Positions 1 to 9,639 of a stretch of DNA of 64,000 bases are shown piece after piece. Where the stretch lies: positions 2,976,001-3,040,000 of the forward strand of contig NZ_CP129111.1 of assembly GCF_030407165.1 (NCBI RefSeq), in the 5' to 3' direction. The notes beneath the pieces were generated by a model, which made no database searches, had not been told where the DNA came from, and was given only the letters and a program-made list of their open reading frames with translations. How positions within the stretch are numbered: position 1 is the first letter of the stretch; each line of letters begins with the position of its first letter. This DNA comes from Fontisubflavum oceani (GTDB lineage: Bacteria; Pseudomonadota; Alphaproteobacteria; Rhodobacterales; Rhodobacteraceae). A program made the translations under genes and the position numbers.

Positions 1-557
1 GCCGTCGGGGCGGCAACGGCACCGGAGCGGCGCGCCCAGATGGTTTGGTAGTCGTCTTTGTCCTGCGCATCGGCCGGGCGTTTGCCGGCGATATAGGGTG
101 GCAATGGCATGGCCCCTGCCGCGTTCAAAGCCGCGTCGAAATCCGTGCCGGTCAGGTTGAAGCGAAGATGCAGGCCCTCGGCCAGGGCCGTCACTTCGGC
201 GGAGAGTTCATCGGAGAACATCACGGTCTCGCCAATCGCAAGCTTGCGCAAGGGTTTTGCCAAAGCCGACCAACTGCCATCGGCTTGCGGCTCCAGCAGC
301 GTCACTTCGATCTTGGCTTGCACCACTTCTTGGCCCGTATCGCGGCGGCGCATCCCGGTCAGACGCGCCGGGATCACTTTGGTATCGTTCAAGACCAGCC
401 GATCGCCGGGGCGTAAAATATCCGGCAAGTCAAACACATGCCGATCATGGGTCGCGGCCCCATCGGCCAAGAGCAACCGCGCAGAAGAGCGTGGTTTGGC
501 GGGCCGGGTGGCGATCAGCCGCTCCGGCAGGTTGAAATCGAAATCAGAGAGTTTCAC
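1..557 (-). CDS. queA: S-adenosylmethionine:tRNA ribosyltransferase-isomerase QueA (3' part cut by window edge)
   Basis: QueA transfers and isomerises the ribosyl moiety of SAM onto preQ1 in the tRNA wobble position, giving epoxyqueuosine in the cytoplasm. About 185 N-terminal residues are present. They show the family opening (KLSDFDFNLPERLIATRPA), then the DRLVLNDTKVIPARL segment at about residues 50-65 and the PPYIAGKRPADAQDKDDYQT region near 155-175. The start is a GTG at 557-555 that overlaps the TGA stop of the upstream AsmA-like gene in a GTGA tetranucleotide, so the two genes are probably translationally coupled. The C-terminal half lies beyond position 1. The family assignment is firm. 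Confidence 0.93.
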   Translation of the reverse strand, partial: MKLSDFDFNLPERLIATRPAKPRSSARLLLADGAATHDRHVFDLPDILRPGDRLVLNDTKVIPARLTGMRRRDTGQEVVQAKIEVTLLEPQADGSWSALAKPLRKLAIGETVMFSDELSAEVTALAEGLHLRFNLTGTDFDAALNAAGAMPLPPYIAGKRPADAQDKDDYQTIWARRSGAVAAPT

Positions 558-3500
558 TGGCTAAGCTCCGGTGGCGGGCGGCGAAAGATGTCGCGGAAGA
601 TTCCTGGTGTCAGAATCGACAAGGGGTTCACGTTCACCCGGGTATTATCAGGCGTCCCCGTCAGGCGATAGCTAACGCCAAACAGCCCTTCGCGACGAGG
701 AGAAAAGAGAGCCCCAATCACCCCATTCACAATGTAAAACGGCGACACGACCCCCTGCATATCAAACTGACGATTGGCGATGTCATATACACCATCCATC
801 GAAATCCCCATGGATGGGCCCACAGCCGTGCCCTGCTCGATGACAATCGCGCGCGGCGTCAATCGGAACCGCGCTTCAACCTCGCCCAGATTGATGCCCG
901 AGCCGCCAAGTTGATCCAACAGCCCGACAACCGAGATGACATTGAGCAATTCGGCCATCGCCGGCGCATTTCGAAGCCGAGGGCCCGCGATCATCAATTG
1001 CCCGTTATAACTGCCCGTCTGACCCGTCGGTTGCAGCACCAAATCCATCGCCCCGCCATAAGCGTTCTCATAAAGCCCCGCGGCACGCAGCACCGCACCA
1101 CCATCATCGGATCGAAGCCGGACCGCCGCCCCGTCGCTGGTGGTGACCAAAGTTCCCGCAACCGTTGCAGCGCCATTCACGTCCCCTCGGAACTGCCCCG
1201 ACAGCCCGCCGGTCGTCGTCAATTCAGCAACAAGGCCCCTGAGCGCGATGCCATCACTCACCTGCAACCGATCTAGCCGCACGGTGATTGGCCCACCGCC
1301 GCCCGTCCCCGCGCCGCCGCCAGACGACGGGGCACGACGCAGATCAAGGCTGCCGCCGACGATCTCAACTGCTGGTGCCCTATCGGCACCGCGACCCACC
1401 AGATCCCCCGTCACATCCAACCATTCGCCCAACCGGAATTGGGCGGCGCTCAGCCGGTCCAACCCGCCGCCCTCTCGCAAGCTGATCGCGCCATCAAGGG
1501 TCAACCCCGCCGCCTCGACCTGCAATGAGGTCACTGCGGGGTTGGGGCCCAAACGCACGGTCGCAGCCAAGCGGCCGCTATCCCCGGTGCCTTTGCCCCA
1601 AGAAAGCGCGTCCAGACGCAGGCCCAGACCCGTCAAATCCGATGTCACGACCACATCGGGCGGCCCGCCTCCCGGTTCCAAATCAAGTGCGAAGTCGGCG
1701 GCGGCGGCGCCGGTCATCACCCCGCTTGGCAGGGTCGCGCCAAACGCCGCCAATGTTTCCGCCGAAAGCGGGCCTGACCCTTCCAACCGGCTTCGGCCAC
1801 CGGCATCAGGGCCCAAGGTCCGGCTCCAAACACCAGTCGCCGCGACCCCGTCGAGATCAGCACGGCCACTGATCGCGACACGGTCCGGCACCACCTCCAC
1901 CTGCAATTGCTCTGCGCGCAGCGTCCGACCCTCGATCAGCGTTTCCGACCGGACATTTCTCAGGGTGCCGGTCACATCAAACGCCAAGCGGTCGAATGGC
2001 ACTTGGTTCAACAGCGGCAATTGCAACTGTCCGCGCAAACTGGCCTGTCCGGAGGCCAGTGTTTCCGCCGAAAGCGTGCCATCCGCGAACAGGTTCACGG
2101 GTGGCAGTTCCAGCAAACTCAACACATCTGGCAGCGCCCCGGCCGCCCGCAGGTCGAAGCGGGTGTCGGGCCCACGCGGGCGCACATCGTCGATCACCAT
2201 GGTTGATCCAGCCATCTCGACACTACCGCCCAAAGGCGCGGTGACGCGGCCTTCGCTCAACGACAGGACAAACCGCGGCCCCACAAGCGACAGATAACCG
2301 CGCCCCTCTTCGATTGGTGGCAGATGGCGCAGAGCGCGAAGCGTTGTGGCGTCAAAATCCATCCGAAGCGCATGGGTGGGCCCCTCGCCCGCCTCTTGCC
2401 GGAAAGCGAAGTTCACGTTGCTCAGGTCGGCAGCGATGAGGTTTTGCTCAAGCCAACCGCGGGTGTTGGGGATGGCCGCCGTGGGCCAATAGGGCAAAAC
2501 ACTCTCTGCGGCGATCTCGGGGATTTCGGCGTCGATCCTTGCGCTCAGCCCCGCAGGCTCTGCCGCCAAGACACCCTCGGCGCGGACGTGCAAAGGCCCG
2601 TCAAAGAGCACCGCTTGCCCCAGTTCGAGTTGTACGAATGGCAGAAGTGACAGGCGCATATCCATCGCCCCGCCTTCGAACTGCACCGGCGCCTCAAAAA
2701 CGCCCTCCGGGTTGGCGGCGATATTCGCGAATTGAAATTGGCCCACATAGGTTGTGCCGTCCGGCATCAAATCGGCATGGCCAGTGGCGTCGAAGCTGAG
2801 CGCCAGCGCATCCAAGTTCAGCTCCGAGAAGCTGAGCCGGGCTGTTTCGGCATCATACTCGAAATAAGCGCTGAGCGCGTTGAAGGGGAGGGGCTCCACA
2901 CCCTCACCGAGGTTCAGATGCCCCGCGCCAATATCCAGAGCTGCGTTCAAATCGCCGATCGTCCCATCATCGGTCAGCCGCGTCGTGACCGCGCCCGAGA
3001 TCGGCGCGCGTATCAGGTCGAGCCAAGCAAGCGCAGGCACGCCTGCTGCCGCATCGCGCGCCGCGAGGTTTTGATATTGGACGCGCATATCCGTGCGCCC
3101 CAATTCGGGGTTGCGGGTCACGGCCAAAGACAGGGAGGTGTCGCGGCTGCCCTCGATCTGCCCGCCCATCGTGAGCGTCAGCGCCGCGCCCTTTTTGACC
3201 AAGCGCATATTTCCGTTATGGGCGCGCAACACCTGATTGCTGATTTCGTCATCCAAGACCAACTCCAAGCCGGTGCCGGTGATCTCTTCAAGATCGGCGA
3301 AGAAGGGCTGCGCGAACATCGCGTCGATCCGCGCCAAGGTCTCGCGCAGGTCGCGCGCTTCTGCGGCACTGTCATCGCTTAGAGCCAGGTCGAACCGCCC
3401 CTCCGCATCGCGCCCCGCCCGGATCCCGGCGCCAGTGATCTCCACCCGATAGGGCCGCATCTGCCCGCTCAGAAGCGCGCGCCCATTCAGATGCACGGAC

Positions 3501-3835
3501 AGTTCCGGAAACCGCGCCCGGAGTTCGCCCGCGTCGCGCATCACCACATCGCTCAGAACGATTTGCGGCGTCACCCCGCCCTCGCGGAGCGCGATGCTCA
3601 TATCGCCAATCTCAATCTCATTGGCGAGCATCGCTTGATCCAGCCGCGCCTCGATCCGGTCCTGCACCATGTCGGGCAAGCGGATCATATTCTCCATCGC
3701 CATATAGAGGACGCCGGCGGCAAACAGGATCGGGATCGAGATCAGAGCCGTCAGGGTCACGCTGCACCAATAGACAACCCGGCGGCGCCTGCGCCGGGGT
3801 TTGGGAAGCGGTGTCTCCTCTGGCTGCTCTGCCAT
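554..3835 (-). CDS. AsmA/YhdP-like envelope protein (AsmA-like C-terminal domain)
   Basis: A 1093-residue protein with a basic N-terminus (KPRRRRRRVVYW), one membrane-spanning segment at about residues 20-50 and a very long periplasmic part rich in short beta-strand repeats. The C-terminal 150 residues (GLLDQLGGSGINLGEVEARF, then GISMDGVYDIANRQFDMQGV and YRLTGTPDNTRVNVNPLSIL) have the pattern of the AsmA-like C-terminal/DUF3971 region of YhdP-type proteins. Members of this family are thought to bridge the periplasm and help lipid traffic to the outer membrane; that role is inferred here. It sits upstream of queA with a 4-nt overlap and is divergent from bcp, with about 120 bp between the starts. 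Confidence 0.8.
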   Translation of the reverse strand: MAEQPEETPLPKPRRRRRRVVYWCSVTLTALISIPILFAAGVLYMAMENMIRLPDMVQDRIEARLDQAMLANEIEIGDMSIALREGGVTPQIVLSDVVMRDAGELRARFPELSVHLNGRALLSGQMRPYRVEITGAGIRAGRDAEGRFDLALSDDSAAEARDLRETLARIDAMFAQPFFADLEEITGTGLELVLDDEISNQVLRAHNGNMRLVKKGAALTLTMGGQIEGSRDTSLSLAVTRNPELGRTDMRVQYQNLAARDAAAGVPALAWLDLIRAPISGAVTTRLTDDGTIGDLNAALDIGAGHLNLGEGVEPLPFNALSAYFEYDAETARLSFSELNLDALALSFDATGHADLMPDGTTYVGQFQFANIAANPEGVFEAPVQFEGGAMDMRLSLLPFVQLELGQAVLFDGPLHVRAEGVLAAEPAGLSARIDAEIPEIAAESVLPYWPTAAIPNTRGWLEQNLIAADLSNVNFAFRQEAGEGPTHALRMDFDATTLRALRHLPPIEEGRGYLSLVGPRFVLSLSEGRVTAPLGGSVEMAGSTMVIDDVRPRGPDTRFDLRAAGALPDVLSLLELPPVNLFADGTLSAETLASGQASLRGQLQLPLLNQVPFDRLAFDVTGTLRNVRSETLIEGRTLRAEQLQVEVVPDRVAISGRADLDGVAATGVWSRTLGPDAGGRSRLEGSGPLSAETLAAFGATLPSGVMTGAAAADFALDLEPGGGPPDVVVTSDLTGLGLRLDALSWGKGTGDSGRLAATVRLGPNPAVTSLQVEAAGLTLDGAISLREGGGLDRLSAAQFRLGEWLDVTGDLVGRGADRAPAVEIVGGSLDLRRAPSSGGGAGTGGGGPITVRLDRLQVSDGIALRGLVAELTTTGGLSGQFRGDVNGAATVAGTLVTTSDGAAVRLRSDDGGAVLRAAGLYENAYGGAMDLVLQPTGQTGSYNGQLMIAGPRLRNAPAMAELLNVISVVGLLDQLGGSGINLGEVEARFRLTPRAIVIEQGTAVGPSMGISMDGVYDIANRQFDMQGVVSPFYIVNGVIGALFSPRREGLFGVSYRLTGTPDNTRVNVNPLSILTPGIFRDIFRRPPPELSQ

Positions 3836-3958
3836 TTTTGGCCTGTGGCTAAGGGTGATGCCCTATCGCGTGATCTTGGGCTTTATCTTCGTCGCAAATC
3901 CCCTAGCTTGCAAACCGAACGCGGCCAAGCCGCTTGTCACAATCAGATGAGGTGCATG

Positions 3959-4420
3959 ATGCTCGATATTGGTTCCCCCGCCCCGGATTTCACCCTCCCC
4001 CGAGATGGCGGCGGCGAGGTGACGCTGTCAGCCGCGCAACCAAAGCCGGTTGTGCTCTATTTCTACCCCAAGGATGACACGCCCGGCTGCACCAAGGAGG
4101 CCATCGCCTTCACCGGGCTGGCCGCCGAGTTCGAAGCCGCCGGTGCAATGATCATCGGTATCTCGAAAGACACGGTCGCCAAGCATGACAAATTCATCGC
4201 CAAACATGATCTGGGCATCGCGCTGGTCTCAGATGCCGAAAGCGACACCTGCGAGCGCTATGGCACCTGGGTCGAGAAGAACATGTATGGCAAGAAATAT
4301 ATGGGGATTGAGCGTGCCACCTTCCTGATCGGCGGCGATGGCAAGATCGCGCAGATCTGGCGCAAGGTGAAAGTGCCGGGCCATGCCGAGGCCGTGCTTG
4401 AGGCGGTTCGCACACTGTGA
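3959..4420 (+). CDS. bcp: Thioredoxin-dependent peroxiredoxin, BCP/PrxQ type
   Basis: A 153-residue cytoplasmic peroxiredoxin that reduces hydroperoxides with thioredoxin. The motif FYPKDDTPGCTKEAIAF (about residues 41-57) holds the peroxidatic cysteine in DTPGCT; the usual resolving cysteine five residues later is replaced (CTKEAI), so it may behave as a 1-Cys-like or atypical member. A cysteine further on (SDTCERYGTW) is present. Of two adjacent ATG codons (3956 and 3959), the second is better spaced from GAGG at 3949-3952. The stop overlaps the GTG start of the following ferritin-like gene, so the two form an operon, consistent with an oxidative-stress or metal role. Confidence 0.92.
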   Translation: MLDIGSPAPDFTLPRDGGGEVTLSAAQPKPVVLYFYPKDDTPGCTKEAIAFTGLAAEFEAAGAMIIGISKDTVAKHDKFIAKHDLGIALVSDAESDTCERYGTWVEKNMYGKKYMGIERATFLIGGDGKIAQIWRKVKVPGHAEAVLEAVRTL

Positions 4421-5244
4421 CCTCGCTTGCCGAAATGGCCGTTACGGTTCTAAGCACGGCGGATGCGCGGGCCAAAACCGCCCTGTCGCGCGACTATGCG
4501 GCGCAGTGGAAAGCCTCGCGCGCCGAGGGTGGTACGCCGATCCCGATTGGGTCGGCGACGCCGCCAGATCGCCCCGCCCGACCCGCCGAGCCGCCGCTTT
4601 TGGACCCGCGCGAGGTCCCACGTCGGAAGCCAGGCACCACCGCCGGGCGCACCGCGATCCTGCATGCGGTCGCGCATATCGAGCTGAATGCGGTGGACTT
4701 GCACTGGGACATCATCGCGCGCTTCGCCCATGTGCCAATGCCGATGGGGTTTTACGACGATTGGGTGCAGGCCGCAGATGAAGAATCCAAGCATTTCAAC
4801 CTGATCGCCGATTGTCTTGAAGTGATGGAAAGCCACTACGGTGCCCTGCCCGCCCATGCCGGAATGTGGCGCGCGGCGGAGGACACGGCAGAGGACTTCA
4901 TGGGGCGGCTGGCCGTCGTGCCGATGGTGCTTGAGGCGCGCGGCCTCGACGTCACGCCCGGCATGATCGACATCTTTCGCCGGGCGGGCGATGCGCCCGG
5001 TGCCAAGCAGGCCGTGGCGGCAATGGAGGTCATTTATCTAGAAGAAGTTCATCACGTGGCTTATGGCTCGAAATGGTTCCACTTCCTCTGTGGCCGCGAG
5101 GACATTGATCCGAAAGAGGCGTTTCATCGGTTGGTCCGGCGCTATTTCCATGGCGTCCTCAAGCCCCCTTTCAATGAAGAGAAACGCGCCGAGGCTGGTT
5201 TGCCACCCGATTTCTATTGGCCGCTCTCCGAAAAAACGGTTTGA
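4417..5244 (+). CDS. DUF455 family ferritin-like protein
   Basis: 275 residues matching the DUF455 ferritin-like family. Metal-binding-type Glu/His residues occur in HAVAHIELNAVDLHWD (about 83-98), AADEESKHFNLI (about 117-128) and EVIYLEEVHHVAYGSKW (about 205-221), the pattern expected of a di-iron four-helix bundle. Substrate and reaction are not known for the family. The GTG start overlaps the bcp stop by 4 nt; an ATG 18 bases downstream is an alternative. Co-transcription with a peroxiredoxin suggests a role in iron or peroxide handling, which is an inference. Confidence 0.85.
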   Translation: MTSLAEMAVTVLSTADARAKTALSRDYAAQWKASRAEGGTPIPIGSATPPDRPARPAEPPLLDPREVPRRKPGTTAGRTAILHAVAHIELNAVDLHWDIIARFAHVPMPMGFYDDWVQAADEESKHFNLIADCLEVMESHYGALPAHAGMWRAAEDTAEDFMGRLAVVPMVLEARGLDVTPGMIDIFRRAGDAPGAKQAVAAMEVIYLEEVHHVAYGSKWFHFLCGREDIDPKEAFHRLVRRYFHGVLKPPFNEEKRAEAGLPPDFYWPLSEKTV

Positions 5245-5418
5245 GCGCCTGATATATCGGCGGTTTTTTGCCCAAACCCGGCAACAATGGCGTCTTTTAG
5301 CCACATTTATCGATAAAAGATTGAGGCAAAAATCCCCATCGCTTATGCCCATGCGGAGCTTCGGTGCCGCACGGGGATAAATGCGGCAGAGGGACAGACG
5401 GAAGATGGGGCACGATAC

Positions 5419-6759
5419 GTGACGATACGGGCATTCAGCCGCTTGCATGCGGTCCTGGAAAAACATCTGCCAGAGCAGCGGTTATTTCTGAAATCCGACA
5501 GCGGCATGCGGTTCGTCCGGCTACGATCTGGCACCCAAGCGATGATGATCGCAGGCGGTGCGCTGTTCGTTGGTTGGACCGTGATCGTCACCTCCATTTT
5601 CCTCATCGATACAATCAGTGCTGGTAGTGCCCGTGACCAAGCGGCGCGGGCGCAGATGTCTTACCAGACCCGGCTTAACGCTCTTTCGGAAGAACGTAAT
5701 GCGCGTGCCTCCGAAGCACGTCTTGCGCAGGACCGGTTCGCGATTGCGATGGATCAAGTCTCGGATATGCAGTCGCATCTGCTCGAATCCGAAGAGCGCC
5801 GCCGCGAGATGGAAACGGCTGTCGATGTGATCCAAACCACGCTTCGTCGGACCATGGCGGAACGCGACGAAGCCCGCGCCCGCGCCGATCAGCTTTACGC
5901 CGAGATCCAAGCCGAAACCGGTACGATCCAAACTGCGGCGGGCCGGCAGCGCGACATGGAACAGACCCTCGCCTTCCTCGCCGAAGCGCTGGAAGACACC
6001 GCGACCGAACGTGATGACGCGCATGAGGATATGGAAGTGGCCCATGCCGAGGTCGACCGCCTCGAATTCGAGGCCGAGCTTGCGGCCGAGCGCAACGAGC
6101 GTATCTTCACACAGATCGAAGAAGCCGTCGCAATGTCGCTTGAGCCGTTGGACAATATGTTCCGTAGCGCTGGCATGCCGACCGATCAGATCATCGACCA
6201 AGTGCGGCGCGGCTATTCCGGCCAGGGCGGCCCGTTGATGCCAATCACCATGTCGACGCGCGGCCAAGCGCCCGACCCGATGTCACTCCGCGCCAATGAG
6301 GTTCTGGAAGGACTCGACCAGGTAAACCTCCACCGGATGGCCGCCGAGCAATTGCCTTTCGCAATGCCGGTGCAAAGCTCGGTTCGCTTCACGTCAGGTT
6401 TTGGCTATCGCCGCGATCCGATTAATGGTGGTCGGCGGCTTCATGCCGGTGCCGATTTCGCCGGACCAGTCGGCACGCCGCTTTATGCAGCAGGCGATGG
6501 AGTGGTTATTTTTGCAGGGCGTCAGAGTGGATATGGCCTCATGGTTAAGATCCAACACCCCTTTGGCATAGAGACGCGTTATGCCCATATGTCCCGGATC
6601 GGTGTCAGCCAAGGCCAAAGGGTCTCGCGCGGCGATCGGATCGGTGATATGGGAAGAACGGGCCGTGTAACCGGGTCGCATCTCCACTACGAAGTGCGCC
6701 AAAACGGCACCCCCATAAACCCGATGAACTTCATCACGGCAGGAAGAGATGTTTTCTAA
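5419..6759 (+). CDS. M23 family metallopeptidase with N-terminal DUF5930 coiled-coil domain
   Basis: 446 residues: a short cytoplasmic N-terminus, one transmembrane helix at about 42-65 (MMIAGGALFVGWTVIVTSIF), a long charged coiled coil (about 75-240), then an M23 (LytM) peptidase domain at about 320-435. Zinc ligands are intact: RRLHAGADFAG (HxxxD) and SHLHYEVRQ (HxH). It should be an inner-membrane-anchored periplasmic peptidoglycan endopeptidase, or an amidase activator. The start is GTG at 5419. The 3' end overlaps the bactofilin gene by 11 nt, so the hydrolase and a cytoskeletal scaffold are made together. The 174 bp upstream hold no other gene. Confidence 0.9.
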   Translation: MTIRAFSRLHAVLEKHLPEQRLFLKSDSGMRFVRLRSGTQAMMIAGGALFVGWTVIVTSIFLIDTISAGSARDQAARAQMSYQTRLNALSEERNARASEARLAQDRFAIAMDQVSDMQSHLLESEERRREMETAVDVIQTTLRRTMAERDEARARADQLYAEIQAETGTIQTAAGRQRDMEQTLAFLAEALEDTATERDDAHEDMEVAHAEVDRLEFEAELAAERNERIFTQIEEAVAMSLEPLDNMFRSAGMPTDQIIDQVRRGYSGQGGPLMPITMSTRGQAPDPMSLRANEVLEGLDQVNLHRMAAEQLPFAMPVQSSVRFTSGFGYRRDPINGGRRLHAGADFAGPVGTPLYAAGDGVVIFAGRQSGYGLMVKIQHPFGIETRYAHMSRIGVSQGQRVSRGDRIGDMGRTGRVTGSHLHYEVRQNGTPINPMNFITAGRDVF

Positions 6760-7285
6760 ATCCAAGATCAACGAGCCCGGCCCGAAACAGGGCGATGACA
6801 CGGCCAGCCCCAAACCCGCAGCCGCCTCGGCCGAACGCCCGGCGATGCCGCTGAGCAACCCCACGCCAAAGGCAAAGCCACCTGCCTCGTTGCTCAGCGC
6901 CGATCTCACGATTGTCGGTAACTTGCGCACCTCGGGCGACATTCAAGTCGAAGGCAATGTGCAGGGCGACATCCGCGCACATCTTCTGACCGTTGGCGAA
7001 AGCGCCACAATCGAAGGCGAAGTTGTGGCCGATGATGTGGTCGTCACTGGTCGCGTTGTGGGTCGGGTCCGCGGGCTGAAAGTGCGCCTGACCTCCACCG
7101 CACGGGTCGAAGGCGATATCATCCACAAGACCATCGCGATTGAATCGGGGGCCCATTTCGAAGGCTCCGTCCAGCGTCAGGAAGACCCGCTTGCCACCGG
7201 CAGCCAAGCCAAAGCCGCTCCGGCCGCGGCCCCAGTGGCCAAAGCCGCGCCCAAGCCGCAAGCGGCGGCCGAAAGCAAAGCCTAA
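6749..7285 (+). CDS. bacM: Bactofilin (polymer-forming cytoskeletal protein)
   Basis: 178 residues. Residues about 50-145 form the bactofilin beta-helix (repeats such as IVGNLRTSGDIQVEGNVQGD and VEGDIIHKTIAIESGAHFEG), flanked by low-complexity Pro/Ala/Lys-rich tails. Bactofilins self-assemble into filaments without nucleotide and recruit cell-wall enzymes. The gene begins inside the end of the M23 peptidase gene (11-nt overlap). Pairing of bactofilin with an M23 peptidase is known from other bacteria, where it affects cell shape; here that role is inferred from context. The gene symbol is generic. Confidence 0.9.
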   Translation: MFSKSKINEPGPKQGDDTASPKPAAASAERPAMPLSNPTPKAKPPASLLSADLTIVGNLRTSGDIQVEGNVQGDIRAHLLTVGESATIEGEVVADDVVVTGRVVGRVRGLKVRLTSTARVEGDIIHKTIAIESGAHFEGSVQRQEDPLATGSQAKAAPAAAPVAKAAPKPQAAAESKA

Positions 7286-7288
7286 GAG

Positions 7289-8766
7289 ATGAGCATCGGC
7301 GCCTCGCCCAACGGGGCCGCCGAGCCAACGGAAAAGCCGGGCGCCCTGCCCGGCTTTTGTGCACCTGAAGCCCGAAAATTCATCCTGATCGCGGCGATCC
7401 TCGCCTCCGCGCTTGGCTTCATCGACGGCACCCTTGTGGCCATTGCGCTACCCGCCATGCGCGACGGGCTGAATGCCAGCCTGGTTCAGGCGCAATGGAT
7501 CAACAACGGCTATCTCCTCCCCCTCTCGGCGCTGATCCTTCTGGGCGGAGCCCTTGGCGATCGCTTTGGCCTGGCGCGGGTCTTTGCCGCCGGCATTGCT
7601 GGCTTCGTTCTGGCCTCGCTTGCCTGTGCCGTGGCCCCCACGCCAGAAACTCTGATCACCGCCCGTGTGTTGCAAGGTATTGGGGCCGCCGTGATGGTCC
7701 CCGGCAGCCTGGCGCTGATCGCCCGCGCATATCCAGAAGAGGAACGCGGACGCGCCATCGGCATTTGGGCCGCCGCATCGGCCCTGACCACAGCGCTTGG
7801 CCCGATTCTTGGCGGCCTGGTGCTCAGTGTCGGCGGACCGGAAACCTGGCGCCTGCTGTTTGCGATCAACCTGCCGCTTGGGGGCTGGCGTTTTGGATGA
7901 TCCTGACGAAGGTCGCCGCTGACCCAGCCCGCCCCGATCACCCGTTGGACCTGCTTGGTGCGGCACTCATCACCGGCACATTGGGCCTGATCGCACTTGG
8001 CCTCACCGGCGCGTCCGAAGGCCACGCGGTCAACTGGACACCGGCGCTGGCCGGTGCGGTCCTCTTCCTCGGTTTTCTCGCCTGGGAGGCGCGCAGTCGC
8101 TATCCCATGGTGCCACTCGACCTGTTTAAAAACGCCTCGTTCAGCGCCGCCAATGCCGCCACATTCCTGATCTATTTCGCACTGTCGACGGTGATGTTCT
8201 TCCTGCCGATGACACTGATTGCCGGTTGGGGCCTGCCAGAGATCATGGCCTCGGCCGCTTTCGCCCCGCTCTCGGTTTTCATCCCGCTCCTCTCCACCAA
8301 AGCTGGCGCTTGGGCCGACGATTACGGCCCCGGGCCGCTCATCGCGCTTGGCGGCGGGTTGGTGGCGCTGTCGCTCGCTTGCCTCGCGATAACGACGCCG
8401 ATGCAAAACTTTTGGGCCCTCACCCTGCCTTCGACCGCGCTTATGGGGCTTGGCATGGCGCTAGTCGTCGCGCCGCTCTCCACGGCGATTATGGGGGCCG
8501 TGCCATCTGAGCGATCCGGCACAGCCTCAGGCATCAACAACGCGGTCAGCCGGGTCGCAGGGCTGGTGGCCGTCGCGGTGATGGGCACGCTGGCCGGTAC
8601 GCTTTATGCTGGCGCCGGCGGGTCGGGCAGTTTCGGCGCATTCTCCGATACGGCGGGCCATGCCGACGCGATGAACGCGGCTTTCGCCGTCTTGTGCTGG
8701 ATCACCGCCGCGTTGACGGCCCTCGGCGCAGTTGGGGCCTATCTCTTCATTCGCAAACCGGATTAA
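7289..8766 (+). CDS. MFS transporter, DHA2/EmrB-QacA type (frame broken at 7880-7884)
   Basis: Drug:H+ antiporter-type major facilitator, about 492 residues if repaired. The first frame (7289-7900) carries the N-terminal helices with LGFIDGTLVAIALPAMRDGL, GGALGDRFGLARVF (motif A) and RVLQGIGAAVMVPGSLALI (motif C-like). At GGGGG (7880-7884) the frame is lost; one additional G restores NLPLGGLAFWMILTKV and the remaining helices to 8766. Many small nonpolar residues and about 14 predicted helices fit DHA2 exporters. It starts 3 nt after the bactofilin stop and may be co-transcribed. Its stop shares a TTAA palindrome with the convergent DUF2189 gene. Homopolymer location favours a sequencing error over a true pseudogene. 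Confidence 0.85.
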
Positions 8767-9551
8767 TCCCGCGGCGTCAGCGCCCGGCGGTAAATGTGCC
8801 AGGACGCATGGCCCAAGACCGGCAGCACCAAAAACAACCCGAGTAGAAACGGCACCATCGCCAGAAATGTGAGCCCGGCGATGATCACCCCCCAGGTCAC
8901 CATGACCAGCGGGTTCTGCCGCACGACCGCAAAACTGGTCAGCATGGCCGTCACAAAATCCAACTCCTTATCAAGCAAAAGCGGCAGCGCGATCACTGTC
9001 AGCGAGAACAGAACCAGCGCAAAGATCGCCCCTGCGGCTGTGCCCGTGATCAGCATCACCAGCCCCTCCGGCTCCAACAGATAGGCATAGGACGAGGTCA
9101 CATTGGTCAGCGCCGACGGCCCCAAAAACAGCGCAAACAACATATGCGCGAAGAAAGACCAAAACAGGAAATAGACGATGATCACCCAAGAAATCGACGG
9201 CAATTGCCGATCTTTCTGCCGCCAGATCACCCCGAAAATATCATTCCGGGTCCAACCTTCGCCCCTCTCCAAGCGCCGCGAGACCTCATAGAGCCCGACC
9301 GCCAGAAACGGCCCAAGCAAGGGGAAGCCCATGGTGATCGGGATCGCATACCAAATCTGTTCGGTGACGAAGAGGAAAAGATAGATCAACCAGCCGCCCA
9401 TCACATAGACATTGGCAAAGAACAGCCCCATGAACGGCGCTTTCAGATAGTCCCGTAGGCCCATTTTGAGCGCATAACTCAAATCGCCCAGGCCCATTTC
9501 ATTGACCCTGGGCACCTTCGATGCGGCGCGCGGTGGGCTGATATCGCTCAT
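8763..9551 (-). CDS. DUF2189 integral membrane protein
   Basis: 262 residues with about six hydrophobic helices. The family pattern is visible in LKMGLRDYLKAPFMGLFFA near residue 27, and in FPLLGPFLAVGLYEVSRRLE and GHASWHIYRRAL at the end. The function of the family is unknown. The start at 9551 is chosen over an upstream in-frame ATG because GGGAGG lies 7 nt before it. The gene converges on the MFS gene with a 4-nt stop overlap. Confidence 0.85.
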   Translation of the reverse strand: MSDISPPRAASKVPRVNEMGLGDLSYALKMGLRDYLKAPFMGLFFANVYVMGGWLIYLFLFVTEQIWYAIPITMGFPLLGPFLAVGLYEVSRRLERGEGWTRNDIFGVIWRQKDRQLPSISWVIIVYFLFWSFFAHMLFALFLGPSALTNVTSSYAYLLEPEGLVMLITGTAAGAIFALVLFSLTVIALPLLLDKELDFVTAMLTSFAVVRQNPLVMVTWGVIIAGLTFLAMVPFLLGLFLVLPVLGHASWHIYRRALTPRD

Positions 9552-9639
9552 CCCAATCCTCCCTCGCGCCAAGTCTAGCGGCAGGTCTCGGCGCCCGCCA
9601 AGTCCCTGCCCGTCCTTTGGGTCAAATTATTTGCATCCG